Source of the DNA: Bacillota bacterium
GTDB taxonomy: Bacteria > Bacillota > Clostridia > Christensenellales > UMGS416
DNA: 64,000 nt
Reading direction: 5' to 3'
Assembly: GCA_023435705.1 (NCBI GenBank)
Contig: JAEYRH010000013.1
Span: forward strand, 66,306 to 130,305
Position numbers and translations under genes: made by a program. How positions within the stretch are numbered: position 1 is the stretch's first letter; each line of letters begins with the position of its first letter. Of this stretch, positions 25,188 to 33,889 are shown one piece after another. Below the pieces are notes generated by a model, which was given only the letters and a program-made list of their open reading frames with translations, ran no database searches and was not told where the DNA came from.

Positions 25188-25263
25188 ATGGTTATATCTA
25201 CAATAGCATTGAACCGAAAGGATGTCAAGGACGGTAAAGAGAACAATAGGTCCGGAGGGTATC

Positions 25264-27732
25264 ATGATAGAGAAGCAATACAAAGTAACAGGCATGACGT
25301 GTGCTTCCTGCTCAGCGCATGTCCAGAAGGCAGTTTCAAAGGCGCAGGGCGTGGCTTCGGCTGACGTGAACCTGGCCACTGAGAAGCTGACTGTGCAGTT
25401 CGACGAGTCGCAGACCGGGTTTGAGCAGCTGAAGAAAGTCGTCGAGGACGGCGGTTACGGGCTGGAAGAGCTTACCCAGCCGAAGAAAGTTGAGCTTGCG
25501 ATCGAGGGTATGACCTGCGCGGCGTGTTCTTCTGCGGTGGAGCGGGCAGCCAGAAAATTGAATGGTGTGAAATCTGCAACAGTGAACCTGGCGACAAGCC
25601 GGGGTGTCTTTGAATACGACCCATCGGTTGTGAAGCTGTCTGAGATCAAAGCGGCAATTACCGGCGCCGGCTACACTCCGAAGGACATTGAGGGGGAGAA
25701 AACACGCGATGTGGAGGCCGAGCAACGAGCTCGTGGGCTTAGAATCATGCGGATCCGCCTTATCGTGGCGTCTCTGTTCTCATTGCCCATCCTCTACATC
25801 GCGATGTCGCACATGTTCCCGGTGCTGGGGCTGCCCATCCCGTACTTCATGGGCTCGCATGATTTCCCGCTGATGTTTGCACTGGTGCAGCTTGTGCTCA
25901 CAATCCCGGTGATTGCGGCCGGCAGTAAGTTTTTCCGGGTAGGGATGAAGACGCTGCTGAAGGGCTCGCCCAATATGGACACGCTGGTGGCCATTGGCAC
26001 CGGCAGCGCGTTCCTGTATGGCATCTTTGCCACGGTGAAGATTTGGCTGGGATCCTTTGAATATGCCCAGTCGCTCTACTTTGAGTCCGCTGCCGTTGTC
26101 ATTACGCTGGTGATGCTTGGCAAATACCTGGAAGCCGTCAGCAAGGGCAAGACATCAGAAGCCATCAAAAAGCTGATGGGGCTCAAACCCAAGACCGCGT
26201 TCATTGTGAAGGACGGCGCGGAGATGGAAGTGCCTTTGGATGAGGTCTCCGTCGGCGACACAGTGGTTGTGCGCCCCGGTTCCACAGTGCCGGTGGATGG
26301 TGTCGTGACCGAGGGAGCTTCGTCTGTGGATGAATCGATGCTGACCGGCGAAAGCCTGCCAGTGGAAAAAGGGCCGGATAGTGAAGTAACCGGCGGCAGC
26401 ATCAACGGCGAAGGCCTGCTGAAGTTTCGGGCCACCCGGGTTGGCGCGGACACGGCGCTTTCCAAGATCATTAAATTGGTGGAAGACGCTCAGGGCAAAA
26501 AGGCGCCTATCGCCAAACTGGCCGATATCATTTCCGGTTACTTTGTGCCGGCCGTGCTGGCCATCGCGCTGGTCGCGGCGGTTGCCTGGGCGCTGGCGGG
26601 TAAGGACTTCAACTTCTCTCTGAACGTTTTCGTGACGGTGCTGGTGATCGCGTGCCCCTGCGCGCTGGGCCTGGCCACACCCACGGCCATCATGGTTGGC
26701 ACCGGGAAGGGCGCTGAATTAGGCATCCTCATCAAAGGTGGCGAGGCGCTGGAGACCACGCACAAGATCAAAACGGTTGTGTTTGACAAGACCGGCACGA
26801 TTACAGAGGGCAAGCCGGTGCTGACCGATGTGGTGACATACGGCGGTATTGAGGAAAAAGAAGCATTGATCCTGTGCGCATCTGCGGAACGGGGCAGCGA
26901 GCACCCGATCGCCCGCGCCATTGTGCAGGGTGCGGAGCAGCGCGGATTTAAACTTGGCGATCCTGACGCTTTCAAAGCAGTGCCTGGCAGGGGCATTGAT
27001 GCAATTGTGATGGGCAGGAGAGTATTGGCCGGCAATTTGATGCTGATGAACGAAAACAGCGTCGATACGACCATGGCCGAAGCAGACGCCACATTGCTCT
27101 CCCAGAAGGGCAGGACGCTGATGTATGTGGCTGTCAATGGAAAGCTGGCAGCGCTGATGGCTGCGGCAGACACAATCAAACCTACCAGCAAGGCTGCGGT
27201 CGAACAGCTGAAGGCCATGGGCATTGAAGTCGCGATGATCACCGGTGACAACAAGAACACCGCCGCAGTGATCGCCAAAGAGGCAGGCATTGACCGGGTT
27301 TTGGCCGATGTATTGCCGCAAGACAAGGCCAGTGAGGTCAAGCGGTTGCAGGAGGAGGGCCGGAAGGTCGCCATGGTGGGTGACGGCATCAACGACGCAC
27401 CGGCGCTGGTGCAAGCCGACATCGGCATGGCCATCGGCACAGGCACTGATGTTGCTGTGGAAAGCGCCGATGTGGTGCTGATGGGCGGTGACCTGAATGA
27501 AGTAGCCTCTGCCATCGCGCTAAGCCGTGCCACGATCCGCAACATCCGGCAGAACCTGTTTTGGGCCTTCGTCTACAACCTGGCAGGCATCCCGCTGGCA
27601 GCCGGGCTGATCCACGCTCTCGGCGGGCCGCTGTTGAACCCAATTTATGCCGGTGCTGCGATGGCCCTGAGCTCAGTGTCGGTAGTAACCAATGCGCTGC
27701 GACTCAAGCGATTCAGGATCAAGAGACATTGA
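25264..27732 (+). CDS. copA: copper-translocating P1B-type ATPase CopA
   Basis: An 822-residue P-type ATPase. Two N-terminal metal-binding domains carry GMTCASC (Cys13/Cys16) and GMTCAAC (Cys85/Cys88). Eight transmembrane helices follow, with the CPC ion-binding motif in VIACPCALGLATP. The actuator motif is TGES, the phosphorylation motif DKTGT, and the hinge MVGDGINDAPAL. It exports Cu(I) from the cytoplasm using ATP. GGAGGG precedes the ATG at 25264. It leads an operon with a lipoprotein, CopZ and a two-component system. Confidence 0.95.
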   Translation: MIEKQYKVTGMTCASCSAHVQKAVSKAQGVASADVNLATEKLTVQFDESQTGFEQLKKVVEDGGYGLEELTQPKKVELAIEGMTCAACSSAVERAARKLNGVKSATVNLATSRGVFEYDPSVVKLSEIKAAITGAGYTPKDIEGEKTRDVEAEQRARGLRIMRIRLIVASLFSLPILYIAMSHMFPVLGLPIPYFMGSHDFPLMFALVQLVLTIPVIAAGSKFFRVGMKTLLKGSPNMDTLVAIGTGSAFLYGIFATVKIWLGSFEYAQSLYFESAAVVITLVMLGKYLEAVSKGKTSEAIKKLMGLKPKTAFIVKDGAEMEVPLDEVSVGDTVVVRPGSTVPVDGVVTEGASSVDESMLTGESLPVEKGPDSEVTGGSINGEGLLKFRATRVGADTALSKIIKLVEDAQGKKAPIAKLADIISGYFVPAVLAIALVAAVAWALAGKDFNFSLNVFVTVLVIACPCALGLATPTAIMVGTGKGAELGILIKGGEALETTHKIKTVVFDKTGTITEGKPVLTDVVTYGGIEEKEALILCASAERGSEHPIARAIVQGAEQRGFKLGDPDAFKAVPGRGIDAIVMGRRVLAGNLMLMNENSVDTTMAEADATLLSQKGRTLMYVAVNGKLAALMAAADTIKPTSKAAVEQLKAMGIEVAMITGDNKNTAAVIAKEAGIDRVLADVLPQDKASEVKRLQEEGRKVAMVGDGINDAPALVQADIGMAIGTGTDVAVESADVVLMGGDLNEVASAIALSRATIRNIRQNLFWAFVYNLAGIPLAAGLIHALGGPLLNPIYAGAAMALSSVSVVTNALRLKRFRIKRH

Positions 27733-27760
27733 GAACTATTCACAATCGGAGGAAGCTTAA

Positions 27761-28414
27761 ATGAAGAAAGCAAGCATGATCCTTTCAAGCCTTGTTCTGG
27801 CCACCCTGTTGCAGGCGGGTTGCGCCGCAGCCGACGTGGTGCTGAAATACAGCCCCGGTTCCTTTGAATCAATCACAAAGGCATTCCCCAACCTGGTAAC
27901 GGACAACACCTTAACCGACCACTACTACTACCTTACCGTGGATGGTACAGCCACGCTGAAGATCAGCCATGACTATGACCTGACCGGCAGCGAAGATATC
28001 GTGATGGAAACGGCCCTGAAGCCTTTCACTGATGCTGGCTTGGATGTGAGCAAGCTGGGCGGCGGCAACCGGGTGAAGGGAGACAAGCTCCTGCTGATCG
28101 CTGATTATGGCAAAGGCACCGGCATGAAAGACACTGTGACAGATTCACTGTTTGAGGCTGTGACGTTTGACCGTAAGGTGCTTTCTTATCACCAGGATCT
28201 GGACCATTACGGTGTGAAGCTGCCTGGCGGGAAGTTCGAATGGGCCAAGGACTACAAGACCAATGACAAGGACATTGTGTTTGTGATCGTTGCGAAACCC
28301 CTGGCGGATATCGGCGTGGATGTGCAGAACATCGACGGCTGGATCTTCAAGACAATGAAGGATTTGGACGGCAGCGACATCGATGTGCTGTTGAAACCAT
28401 ACGAGTTGAAGTAG
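27761..28414 (+). CDS. uncharacterised lipoprotein of the copper operon
   Basis: A 217-residue protein with a lipoprotein signal, LVLATLLQAGC, and Cys21 as the lipidation site. The mature part is rich in Asp, Lys and Tyr (HYYYLTVDGTATLKISHDYD), with two similar halves, each ending near ALKPFTDAGLDVSKL and AKPLADIGVDVQNI. This points to an internal duplication. I do not recognise the family. Being placed between copA and copZ suggests an extracytoplasmic metal-related role, but no Cys/Met/His metal cluster is obvious. GGAGG precedes the ATG. Confidence 0.7.
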   Translation: MKKASMILSSLVLATLLQAGCAAADVVLKYSPGSFESITKAFPNLVTDNTLTDHYYYLTVDGTATLKISHDYDLTGSEDIVMETALKPFTDAGLDVSKLGGGNRVKGDKLLLIADYGKGTGMKDTVTDSLFEAVTFDRKVLSYHQDLDHYGVKLPGGKFEWAKDYKTNDKDIVFVIVAKPLADIGVDVQNIDGWIFKTMKDLDGSDIDVLLKPYELK

Positions 28415-28432
28415 ACAGTAGTCAGTAGACCA
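28415..28432. repeat. short CAGTAGT repeat
   Basis: ACAGTAGTCAGTAGACC directly follows the lipoprotein stop codon. It is a two-copy version of the tracts after the HAD gene and infB. Confidence 0.45.
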
Positions 28433-28462
28433 CCTAATAACATGGAGAATGGAGCGAGAAAG

Positions 28463-28675
28463 ATGGCAGTGGAAGTTAAGACCCTGCATGTGGAAGGAAT
28501 GTCCTGCAGCCATTGTGAAAACAGGATCAAGAAGGTTGTAGGTGCATTGAACGGCGTGAACAGTGTCTCAGTTGACCTGAATGGTAAAAAAGTGTCGGTG
28601 GAGCATGACCCGGAGAAAATCGCGATTGATGCCATACGGGCTGCGATCGAGGATCAAGGTTATGATGTGATGTAA
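28463..28675 (+). CDS. copZ: CopZ-like copper chaperone
   Basis: A 70-residue HMA-domain protein. The copper-binding motif is GMSCSHC (Cys15, Cys18), and the fold ends with AIEDQGYDV. It carries Cu(I) to CopA in the cytoplasm. The ATG at 28463, preceded by GGAGCGAG, is chosen over an ATG at 28442 that lacks a ribosome binding site and would add seven non-homologous residues. Confidence 0.9.
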   Translation: MAVEVKTLHVEGMSCSHCENRIKKVVGALNGVNSVSVDLNGKKVSVEHDPEKIAIDAIRAAIEDQGYDVM

Positions 28676-28688
28676 CTCTTGTTGGCAG

Positions 28689-28709
28689 TAGGGCGGTGTG
28701 ATTCCGCCC
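28689..28709 (+). promoter_or_regulatory. hairpin between copZ and the response regulator
   Basis: AGGGCGG (28689-28695) pairs with CCGCCCT (28703-28709). There is no T run, so it is unlikely to be a full terminator; it may set relative expression of the regulator. Confidence 0.35.
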
Positions 28710-28732
28710 TTATGCCATTTACGGAAAGGAAC

Positions 28733-29452
28733 ATGGGCATGCAGCAGCCAAAAACCGTCCTGGTTATAGACGATGAAGTGAAAATCATTGAAGTGATACA
28801 GTCTTACCTGCAGCATGCTGGCTACCAGGTCGCATCGGCATGCAACGGTAAAGAAGCACTTGAACTGTTCGATCGAGTAAACCCTGTGCTGGTGATCCTG
28901 GATCTGATGCTGCCGGATATGGCGGGTGAGGATGTCTGCCGCGCAATCCGCCGGAAGTCGAGAGCGCCGGTTATCATGTTGTCAGCCAAGGTGGAGGAGA
29001 CGAACATTGTGCAGGGCCTGGAGATTGGTGCCGATGACTACGTCACCAAGCCCTTCAGCCCCAGGCAGCTGTTGGCCAGAGTGGATGCTGTGTTGCGAAG
29101 GGTGACCAACGAAGCAGTTCCCGTAGCCTCTTCCATTTCCTACAACAATGGGGAGCTTATCATCGACAGCCAGAAACATGAGGTCCGCAAACGCGGGGAG
29201 CTGGTTGCGTTGACACCCAATGAGTTTAACCTGTTCATGACCATGGTGAAGTACCCGCTAAAGGTTTTTACAAGAGATGAACTGATCACATTGGCGCTTG
29301 GTGATGACGAATATCAAGGGTTTGAGCGTGCTGTGGATACCCACATCAAAAACATCAGGCAGAAGCTGGAAGACAACCCGAAAGCACCTAAGTACGTTAT
29401 CACGGTTTATGGGGTTGGGTATAAGTTTGGTGGTGAATACGATGAAGTTTAG
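28733..29452 (+). CDS. OmpR/PhoB-type response regulator
   Basis: A 239-residue regulator. The receiver domain has acidic residues in VIDDE, the phospho-acceptor in LVILDLMLPD, and the lysine in YVTKPFSP. The C-terminal winged-helix domain ends in KYVITVYGVGYKF. The recognition part includes RAVDTHIKNIRQKLE. The ATG at 28733 has AAAGGA upstream. It is followed by an overlapping histidine kinase gene. Its location makes it the likely binder of the TCTACA tandem sites at 22.73 and 30.86 kb, and a copper-responsive role is inferred from context. Confidence 0.9.
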   Translation: MGMQQPKTVLVIDDEVKIIEVIQSYLQHAGYQVASACNGKEALELFDRVNPVLVILDLMLPDMAGEDVCRAIRRKSRAPVIMLSAKVEETNIVQGLEIGADDYVTKPFSPRQLLARVDAVLRRVTNEAVPVASSISYNNGELIIDSQKHEVRKRGELVALTPNEFNLFMTMVKYPLKVFTRDELITLALGDDEYQGFERAVDTHIKNIRQKLEDNPKAPKYVITVYGVGYKFGGEYDEV

Positions 29453-30869
29453 CCTGAGGGTCAAGCTCGCCGCAGCGTTTCTTGCCGTAACACTGATGAT
29501 GCTGTTGATCGTCAGCCTGATGATCAACATCCTGCTCGAAAACAGGTTTAAGGAGTATGTGGTTGGTCAACAAGACAAATTGTTCAATGATACGGCGAAA
29601 CTCATTGCAAGCCGATACAGTGACTGGGGCGGAAAATGGGACTTGAATGGCATCGAAACGATTGGCGTCAACACCTTGGGAGAGGGGTTGATTGTTACAG
29701 TTTATGATCACGACGGCAGCACCATTTGGGATGCCAGGGTGCACAATGGCGGAATGTGCACGGAAATCATTGAGCATATGGCCCGTAACATGGAAGACTA
29801 TGCGCCTGCATTCAAGGGTGGGTATACAGAGAAGGAATACCCATTGGTTTCGAACAATCAGGTGATTGGCAAAATAAAGTTTGGCTATTATGGGCCTTAT
29901 TTTTACAACGACAACGAAATCCAGTTTCTTGGCACGATCAATAACCTGCTGCTTTGGTCAGCCCTTCTTGCTGCTGTCGTTTCCATGGTATTTGGAGTTT
30001 ACATGGCGCAACGTCTTTCAAAACCCATCAATCGTGTGATTGGTACGGCAAGGCAGATTGCCAAAGGTGAATACGACGATAGGGTAGAGGAGCCATCTGG
30101 TACTAAGGAAATCATTGAGCTTACTGCTACCATCAACAGCCTGGCTGAAACACTGGGCCGGCAGGAACAGCTGCGAAAACGGTTGACGGCGGATGTTGCC
30201 CATGAGTTGAGGACGCCCCTGGCCACAATACAGAGCCATCTGGAGGCAATGATCGACGGCATTTGGGAGCCTGATCATGCGCGGCTGACCAGTTGTCATG
30301 AGGAAACGCTGCGGATTTCCAAGCTTGTGGGCGATCTAGAGAAACTGACCCGGTTTGAAGGGCAGAACCTGGTGCTGGACAAGAAGCGGTTTGACCTGGC
30401 AAACCTGCTGAAGCGGATTGCCATGAACTTTGAGAGCCAATTCAGGAATAGCGGAGTAACACTTGAGTTCTCACCGCAGGAGTTGTGGATTGTGGCTGAC
30501 GAGGACAAGATCAGCCAGGTCTTCATTAACCTGTTGGCCAATGCGCTGAAATACACACCTGCCGGAGGGACAGTCTGCATCGATATGAGCGGCACCGGAG
30601 CAGCTTCTGTTACCATCCGTGATACAGGAATCGGAATTTCAGAGGACGACTTGCCCCATATTTTCGAGCGTTTTTATCGCACGGACAAGTCTCGAAACAG
30701 GCTAACCGGTGGGTCTGGCATCGGGCTTACCATCGCCAAGTCCATTATAGATGCTCATCATGGCAGCATAACCGTTCAAAGCAAACTCCATGAAGGGAGT
30801 GCATTTACGGTTCAACTTCCATATGAGGGAACTGGATCAACCGCTGTGGATATTTCTGAATCTACATGA
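29442..30869 (+). CDS. sensor histidine kinase, probably copper-responsive
   Basis: A 475-residue kinase. It has a first membrane helix (about 8-33), an extracytoplasmic sensor domain (34-160), a second helix (about 165-190) and a HAMP segment (LSKPINRVIGTARQIAKGEY). The H-box is TADVAHELRTPLATIQSHLE, the N-box NLLANALKYTP, and the G-boxes are DTGIGIS and GGSGIGLTI. The sensor contains HNGGMCTEIIEHMARNM, with His, Met and Cys that could bind copper; this is an inference. It overlaps the regulator gene by 11 bases. Its final codons overlap a tandem operator. Confidence 0.9.
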   Translation: MKFSLRVKLAAAFLAVTLMMLLIVSLMINILLENRFKEYVVGQQDKLFNDTAKLIASRYSDWGGKWDLNGIETIGVNTLGEGLIVTVYDHDGSTIWDARVHNGGMCTEIIEHMARNMEDYAPAFKGGYTEKEYPLVSNNQVIGKIKFGYYGPYFYNDNEIQFLGTINNLLLWSALLAAVVSMVFGVYMAQRLSKPINRVIGTARQIAKGEYDDRVEEPSGTKEIIELTATINSLAETLGRQEQLRKRLTADVAHELRTPLATIQSHLEAMIDGIWEPDHARLTSCHEETLRISKLVGDLEKLTRFEGQNLVLDKKRFDLANLLKRIAMNFESQFRNSGVTLEFSPQELWIVADEDKISQVFINLLANALKYTPAGGTVCIDMSGTGAASVTIRDTGIGISEDDLPHIFERFYRTDKSRNRLTGGSGIGLTIAKSIIDAHHGSITVQSKLHEGSAFTVQLPYEGTGSTAVDISEST

Positions 30870-30877
30870 GTTCTACA
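30861..30877 (+). promoter_or_regulatory. second tandem TCTACA operator
   Basis: TCTACA at 30861-30866 and 30872-30877 has the same 11-base period as the site at 22.73 kb, and the flanking bases also agree (AATCTACAT...TCTACACAA). A -10-like TATCTT starts 12 bases downstream, the same distance as at the first site. It overlaps the kinase stop codon and faces the DUF2318 lipoprotein gene. Confidence 0.55.
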
Positions 30878-30928
30878 CAAGTATTCTTTATCTTATTAGC
30901 AAAGATACAAGGAGGTTGGCCGCTTATC

Positions 30929-31432
30929 ATGAGAAGTGCTTATCGCGTTATGTCTGCGGTTGTCATTTGTGTGGTTCTTGCTTTATCCCTCGTTGCTTGC
31001 AGCAGCGCAGCAGCCACAAGTACACCCTCAAAAGCTGATTCGTCTGCAAATGTATCATCGGCTGTGAGCGATATCGTAATTAATAAAGACGAAATCATAG
31101 ATCAGGCGACGTTCATCCCGTATGAAGCGGGGAAAGTGAAAATGGAGATCATCGCTGTGCGGGCGCCGGATGACTCGATCCGGACAGCACTCAATACCTG
31201 CCAGGTTTGCTTTGACTCTGGAAGAGGGTATTATGAGCAGATCGGCGACCGGCTTGTCTGCCAGAACTGCGGCAACCAATTCAAAATCAGTCAGATTGAA
31301 AAGCAGAAGAACGGCTGCAATCCAGTACCAATCCTATCGGAAGATAAGAAAGATGACGGAACCACAATCACCATTTCTGCAGATTTTCTGGTGAAAAACA
31401 AGGCACTGTTTGCAAACTGGAAGACTAATTAG
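30929..31432 (+). CDS. DUF2318-type lipoprotein
   Basis: A 167-residue protein with a signal peptide ending VLALSLVAC (lipidated Cys). The mature part carries the DUF2318 signature: NTCQVCFDSGRGYY, LVCQNCGNQF and KNGCNPVPI, so five cysteines in CxxC pairs plus one. DUF2318 proteins often accompany iron or other metal uptake or export systems and may hold a metal or Fe-S centre outside the membrane. The ATG at 30929 follows GGAGG at a longer than usual distance. It lies right behind the two-component system and a tandem operator. Confidence 0.8.
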   Translation: MRSAYRVMSAVVICVVLALSLVACSSAAATSTPSKADSSANVSSAVSDIVINKDEIIDQATFIPYEAGKVKMEIIAVRAPDDSIRTALNTCQVCFDSGRGYYEQIGDRLVCQNCGNQFKISQIEKQKNGCNPVPILSEDKKDDGTTITISADFLVKNKALFANWKTN

Positions 31433-31450
31433 TTCCAAAGAAACAAAGTA

Positions 31451-31480
31451 GGCTGCTCCATCTGGAGCAGCCTTAGTTTT
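31451..31480 (+). terminator. intrinsic terminator of the copper island
   Basis: GGCTGCTCC (31451-31459) pairs perfectly with GGAGCAGCC (31464-31472), followed by TTAGTTTT. Confidence 0.85.
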
Positions 31481-31496
31481 ACGGAGCAAGACCGAA

Positions 31497-31796
31497 TCAA
31501 ATATAGAAAATATAACTATCCTTCATCTTGTGCTTTTCATAAGCGTCCACCAGGTCGCCCAGTGAAAGCCCCTCCAGTGCTGACGATGCCGCACCGGTGA
31601 TCTTATCCCACACATGTTCCCGGATGGCATTGTGCATCACGGCTGCATCGGTGCCCTCCACAATGTCTTCTGTGATCGTAAACAAGTCGCCTTCCAGCAC
31701 GTCGAGCAGCCGGTGTACAGGGATTTTGTTGACCGGTTGGCCCATATGCCCACCTTTTATTTTGCGTACGCTTGACTTTTTATGGTCCGCGATCAT
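31497..31796 (-). pseudogene. truncated Rrf2-like regulator
   Basis: The readable product keeps what looks like the second half of an Rrf2 protein: a wing-like SSVRKIKGGHMGQPVNKI, then HRLLDVLEGDLFTIT and a C-terminal VWDKITGAASSALEGLSLGDLVDAY. The N-terminal recognition helices (about 50 residues) that begin every Rrf2 protein are missing. There is no room for them, because cooS starts 42-70 bases away on the other strand. It could still be a small dimerising protein. The start is uncertain: ATG at 31796 or TTG at 31823. The assignment is by eye and moderate. Confidence 0.5.
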
Positions 31797-31864
31797 TCTT
31801 TTTCTCGCATGAAATTGCTTCAACGGTAAACGTTAAGTCAAATCAACGAATTGAGGACATGCCG

Positions 31865-33775
31865 ATGAGTGAGATGATTCGTGAGCGGACGGAAGGCAGA
31901 GCCAGTTATCATGACTCTGTTGAAGAAATGCTGAAGCGCATCCGCAGCGATGGAATGTCAAATGCATTCGACCGCTGGGCTTTGCAGGAAAAAATCCGCT
32001 GCAAATTCTGCTTGCAGGGGTTGAGCTGCCAGTTGTGCTCAAATGGTCCTTGCCGCATCAGTGAAAAAGGCGGTCAGGATAAGGGCGTGTGCGGGATCGG
32101 CCCCGACGCCATGGCGATGCGGACGCTGTTGCTGCACAATGTGATGGGCGCAGGGACCTACAGCCACCATGCCTATGAAGCGTTCCGCACCCTTCGGGCG
32201 ACAGCGGAAGGGAAGACGCCCTTCCGGATTCAGGATCCTGGAAAGCTGAAGTGGATGTGCCAGACCTTGGGGATCGATACCAACCAGAACGATAACCAGA
32301 TGGCGATACAGCTGGCCGATCTGCTGGACCACCAGCTCAAAATCGGATCAGATGAAGCAAACCTTATGGTGGAGGCATTTGCACCCAAAAAGCGCAAGCA
32401 GGTGTGGCGGGATATTGGGATTTATCCTGCCGGTGCAGTGCATGAGGAGCAAAACTGCATGGCAAGCTGCCTGACCAACGTGGACGGAAACCATGTGTCT
32501 CTTGCGATCAAGGCGTTGCGACTGGGCTTGGCAACGATTTACAATGCGCAGATCGGCTTGGAAATGGTTCAGGATATCCTGTTCGGCACGCCGACCCCAC
32601 ACGAGGTCAATGTGGACCTGGGAATTATGGATCCCGAGTATGTCAACATTGTCTTCAATGGCCACCAGCCTTGGGTGGGCATCGCAACGCTGGAAAAGGC
32701 CAGATCGGAAGAAGTGCAGAATCGCGCACGGGCGGCGGGGGCAAAGGGTCTTCGAATTGTTGGATCCATTGAGACAGGGCAGGAGATCCTGCAGCGTTTT
32801 GGGGTTGATGACGTGTTTGTAGGGCTGATGGGCAATTGGCTCACTATTGAGCCATTGCTTGCAACAGGCACCGTTGATGTGCTGGCGATGGAAGAAAACT
32901 GCTCGCCACCGGCGATCGATATGTACGCAGAGAAATATCAAATCACATTGGTCAGCGTCAGCACCATCATCGATATGCCTGGCCTTCAGCACAAGATGCC
33001 GTACCACCCGTCGGAAGTGGATGGCATGGCTGACCGGCTGATTGAGCTGGCAGTTCAAAACTTTATCAGACGCCATGGTTCGATCCGGCCACACGTGCCA
33101 AAAATCATACAGCAAGCCATTGCGGGGTTCTCAACGGAAGCCGTTCTACAGGCCTTGGGCAACAAGTTGGATCCTCTGGTTGATGTGATTGTAACCGGTA
33201 AGATCAAGGGCGTGGTAGCGCTTGCCAACTGCTCCACTCTTCGAAACGGCCCGCAGGATTGGAATACGGTGAACCTCACAAAGGAACTCATCAAAAGGGA
33301 CATACTGGTGGTCAGCGCCGGTTGTGGCAACCATGCGCTGGAAGTAGCGGGGCTATGCAACCTGGGTGCGATTCAATTGGCCGGACCCGGTCTCAATGAG
33401 GTGTGCAACCTCCTGAAGATCCCGCCTGTGCTCAGCTTTGGCACCTGTACGGATACCGGACGCATTTCGATGCTCGTGACAGCATTGGCAGATCATTTAG
33501 GCGTGGATATTCCAGATCTTCCGATTGCCGTTACCGCTCCGGAATGGATGGAGCAGAAAGCGACAATCGACGGTGTGTTTGCCGTCGCATATGGTGCCTA
33601 TACCCATCTTTCCCCGGTTCCGTTTGTGACAGGTGCTCCACAGCTGGTAAAGCTGCTTACGGAGGACGTTGAAAAGCTCACCGGTGGGAAAATCGCCTTG
33701 GGTGATGATCCAACAGAGGTTGCTGAAGCCATTGAGAAGCATATTATGGCAAAGAGGCAGGCTTTGCTGGCTTAG
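31865..33775 (+). CDS. cooS: anaerobic carbon monoxide dehydrogenase catalytic subunit
   Basis: A 636-residue monofunctional Ni-Fe-S CO dehydrogenase. The N-terminal B/D-cluster cysteines lie in CKFCLQGLSCQLCSNGPC. C-cluster-type motifs follow, such as EEQNCMASC, MEENCSPPA, VALANCSTLRNG and SAGCGNHALEVAGLC. It interconverts CO and CO2, with electrons passed to ferredoxin, and is oxygen-sensitive. GAGGA (31853-31857) supports the ATG at 31865. No cooF, cooC or acetyl-CoA synthase gene is next to it, so it seems to be a stand-alone CooS. A terminator follows. Confidence 0.95.
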   Translation: MSEMIRERTEGRASYHDSVEEMLKRIRSDGMSNAFDRWALQEKIRCKFCLQGLSCQLCSNGPCRISEKGGQDKGVCGIGPDAMAMRTLLLHNVMGAGTYSHHAYEAFRTLRATAEGKTPFRIQDPGKLKWMCQTLGIDTNQNDNQMAIQLADLLDHQLKIGSDEANLMVEAFAPKKRKQVWRDIGIYPAGAVHEEQNCMASCLTNVDGNHVSLAIKALRLGLATIYNAQIGLEMVQDILFGTPTPHEVNVDLGIMDPEYVNIVFNGHQPWVGIATLEKARSEEVQNRARAAGAKGLRIVGSIETGQEILQRFGVDDVFVGLMGNWLTIEPLLATGTVDVLAMEENCSPPAIDMYAEKYQITLVSVSTIIDMPGLQHKMPYHPSEVDGMADRLIELAVQNFIRRHGSIRPHVPKIIQQAIAGFSTEAVLQALGNKLDPLVDVIVTGKIKGVVALANCSTLRNGPQDWNTVNLTKELIKRDILVVSAGCGNHALEVAGLCNLGAIQLAGPGLNEVCNLLKIPPVLSFGTCTDTGRISMLVTALADHLGVDIPDLPIAVTAPEWMEQKATIDGVFAVAYGAYTHLSPVPFVTGAPQLVKLLTEDVEKLTGGKIALGDDPTEVAEAIEKHIMAKRQALLA

Positions 33776-33795
33776 CAAGGTGGTCATTTACATAA

Positions 33796-33830
33796 AGGAA
33801 GCCTTTCAATGCTGAAAGGCTTCCTCTTAT
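33796..33830 (+). terminator. intrinsic terminator after cooS
   Basis: AGGAAGCCTTTC (33796-33807) pairs perfectly with GAAAGGCTTCCT (33814-33825), followed by CTTAT. Confidence 0.8.
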
Positions 33831-33889
33831 CGCAGACACTTTATTATTGATCAGCATGATTCAACTGATTGTAGGGTTGTTTTTCCTTA

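Noticed and set aside
26538..27545. Minus-strand open frame (335 codons) opposite copA
   Set aside because: Shadow of copA codon usage; Ser/Ala-rich composition and no motif.
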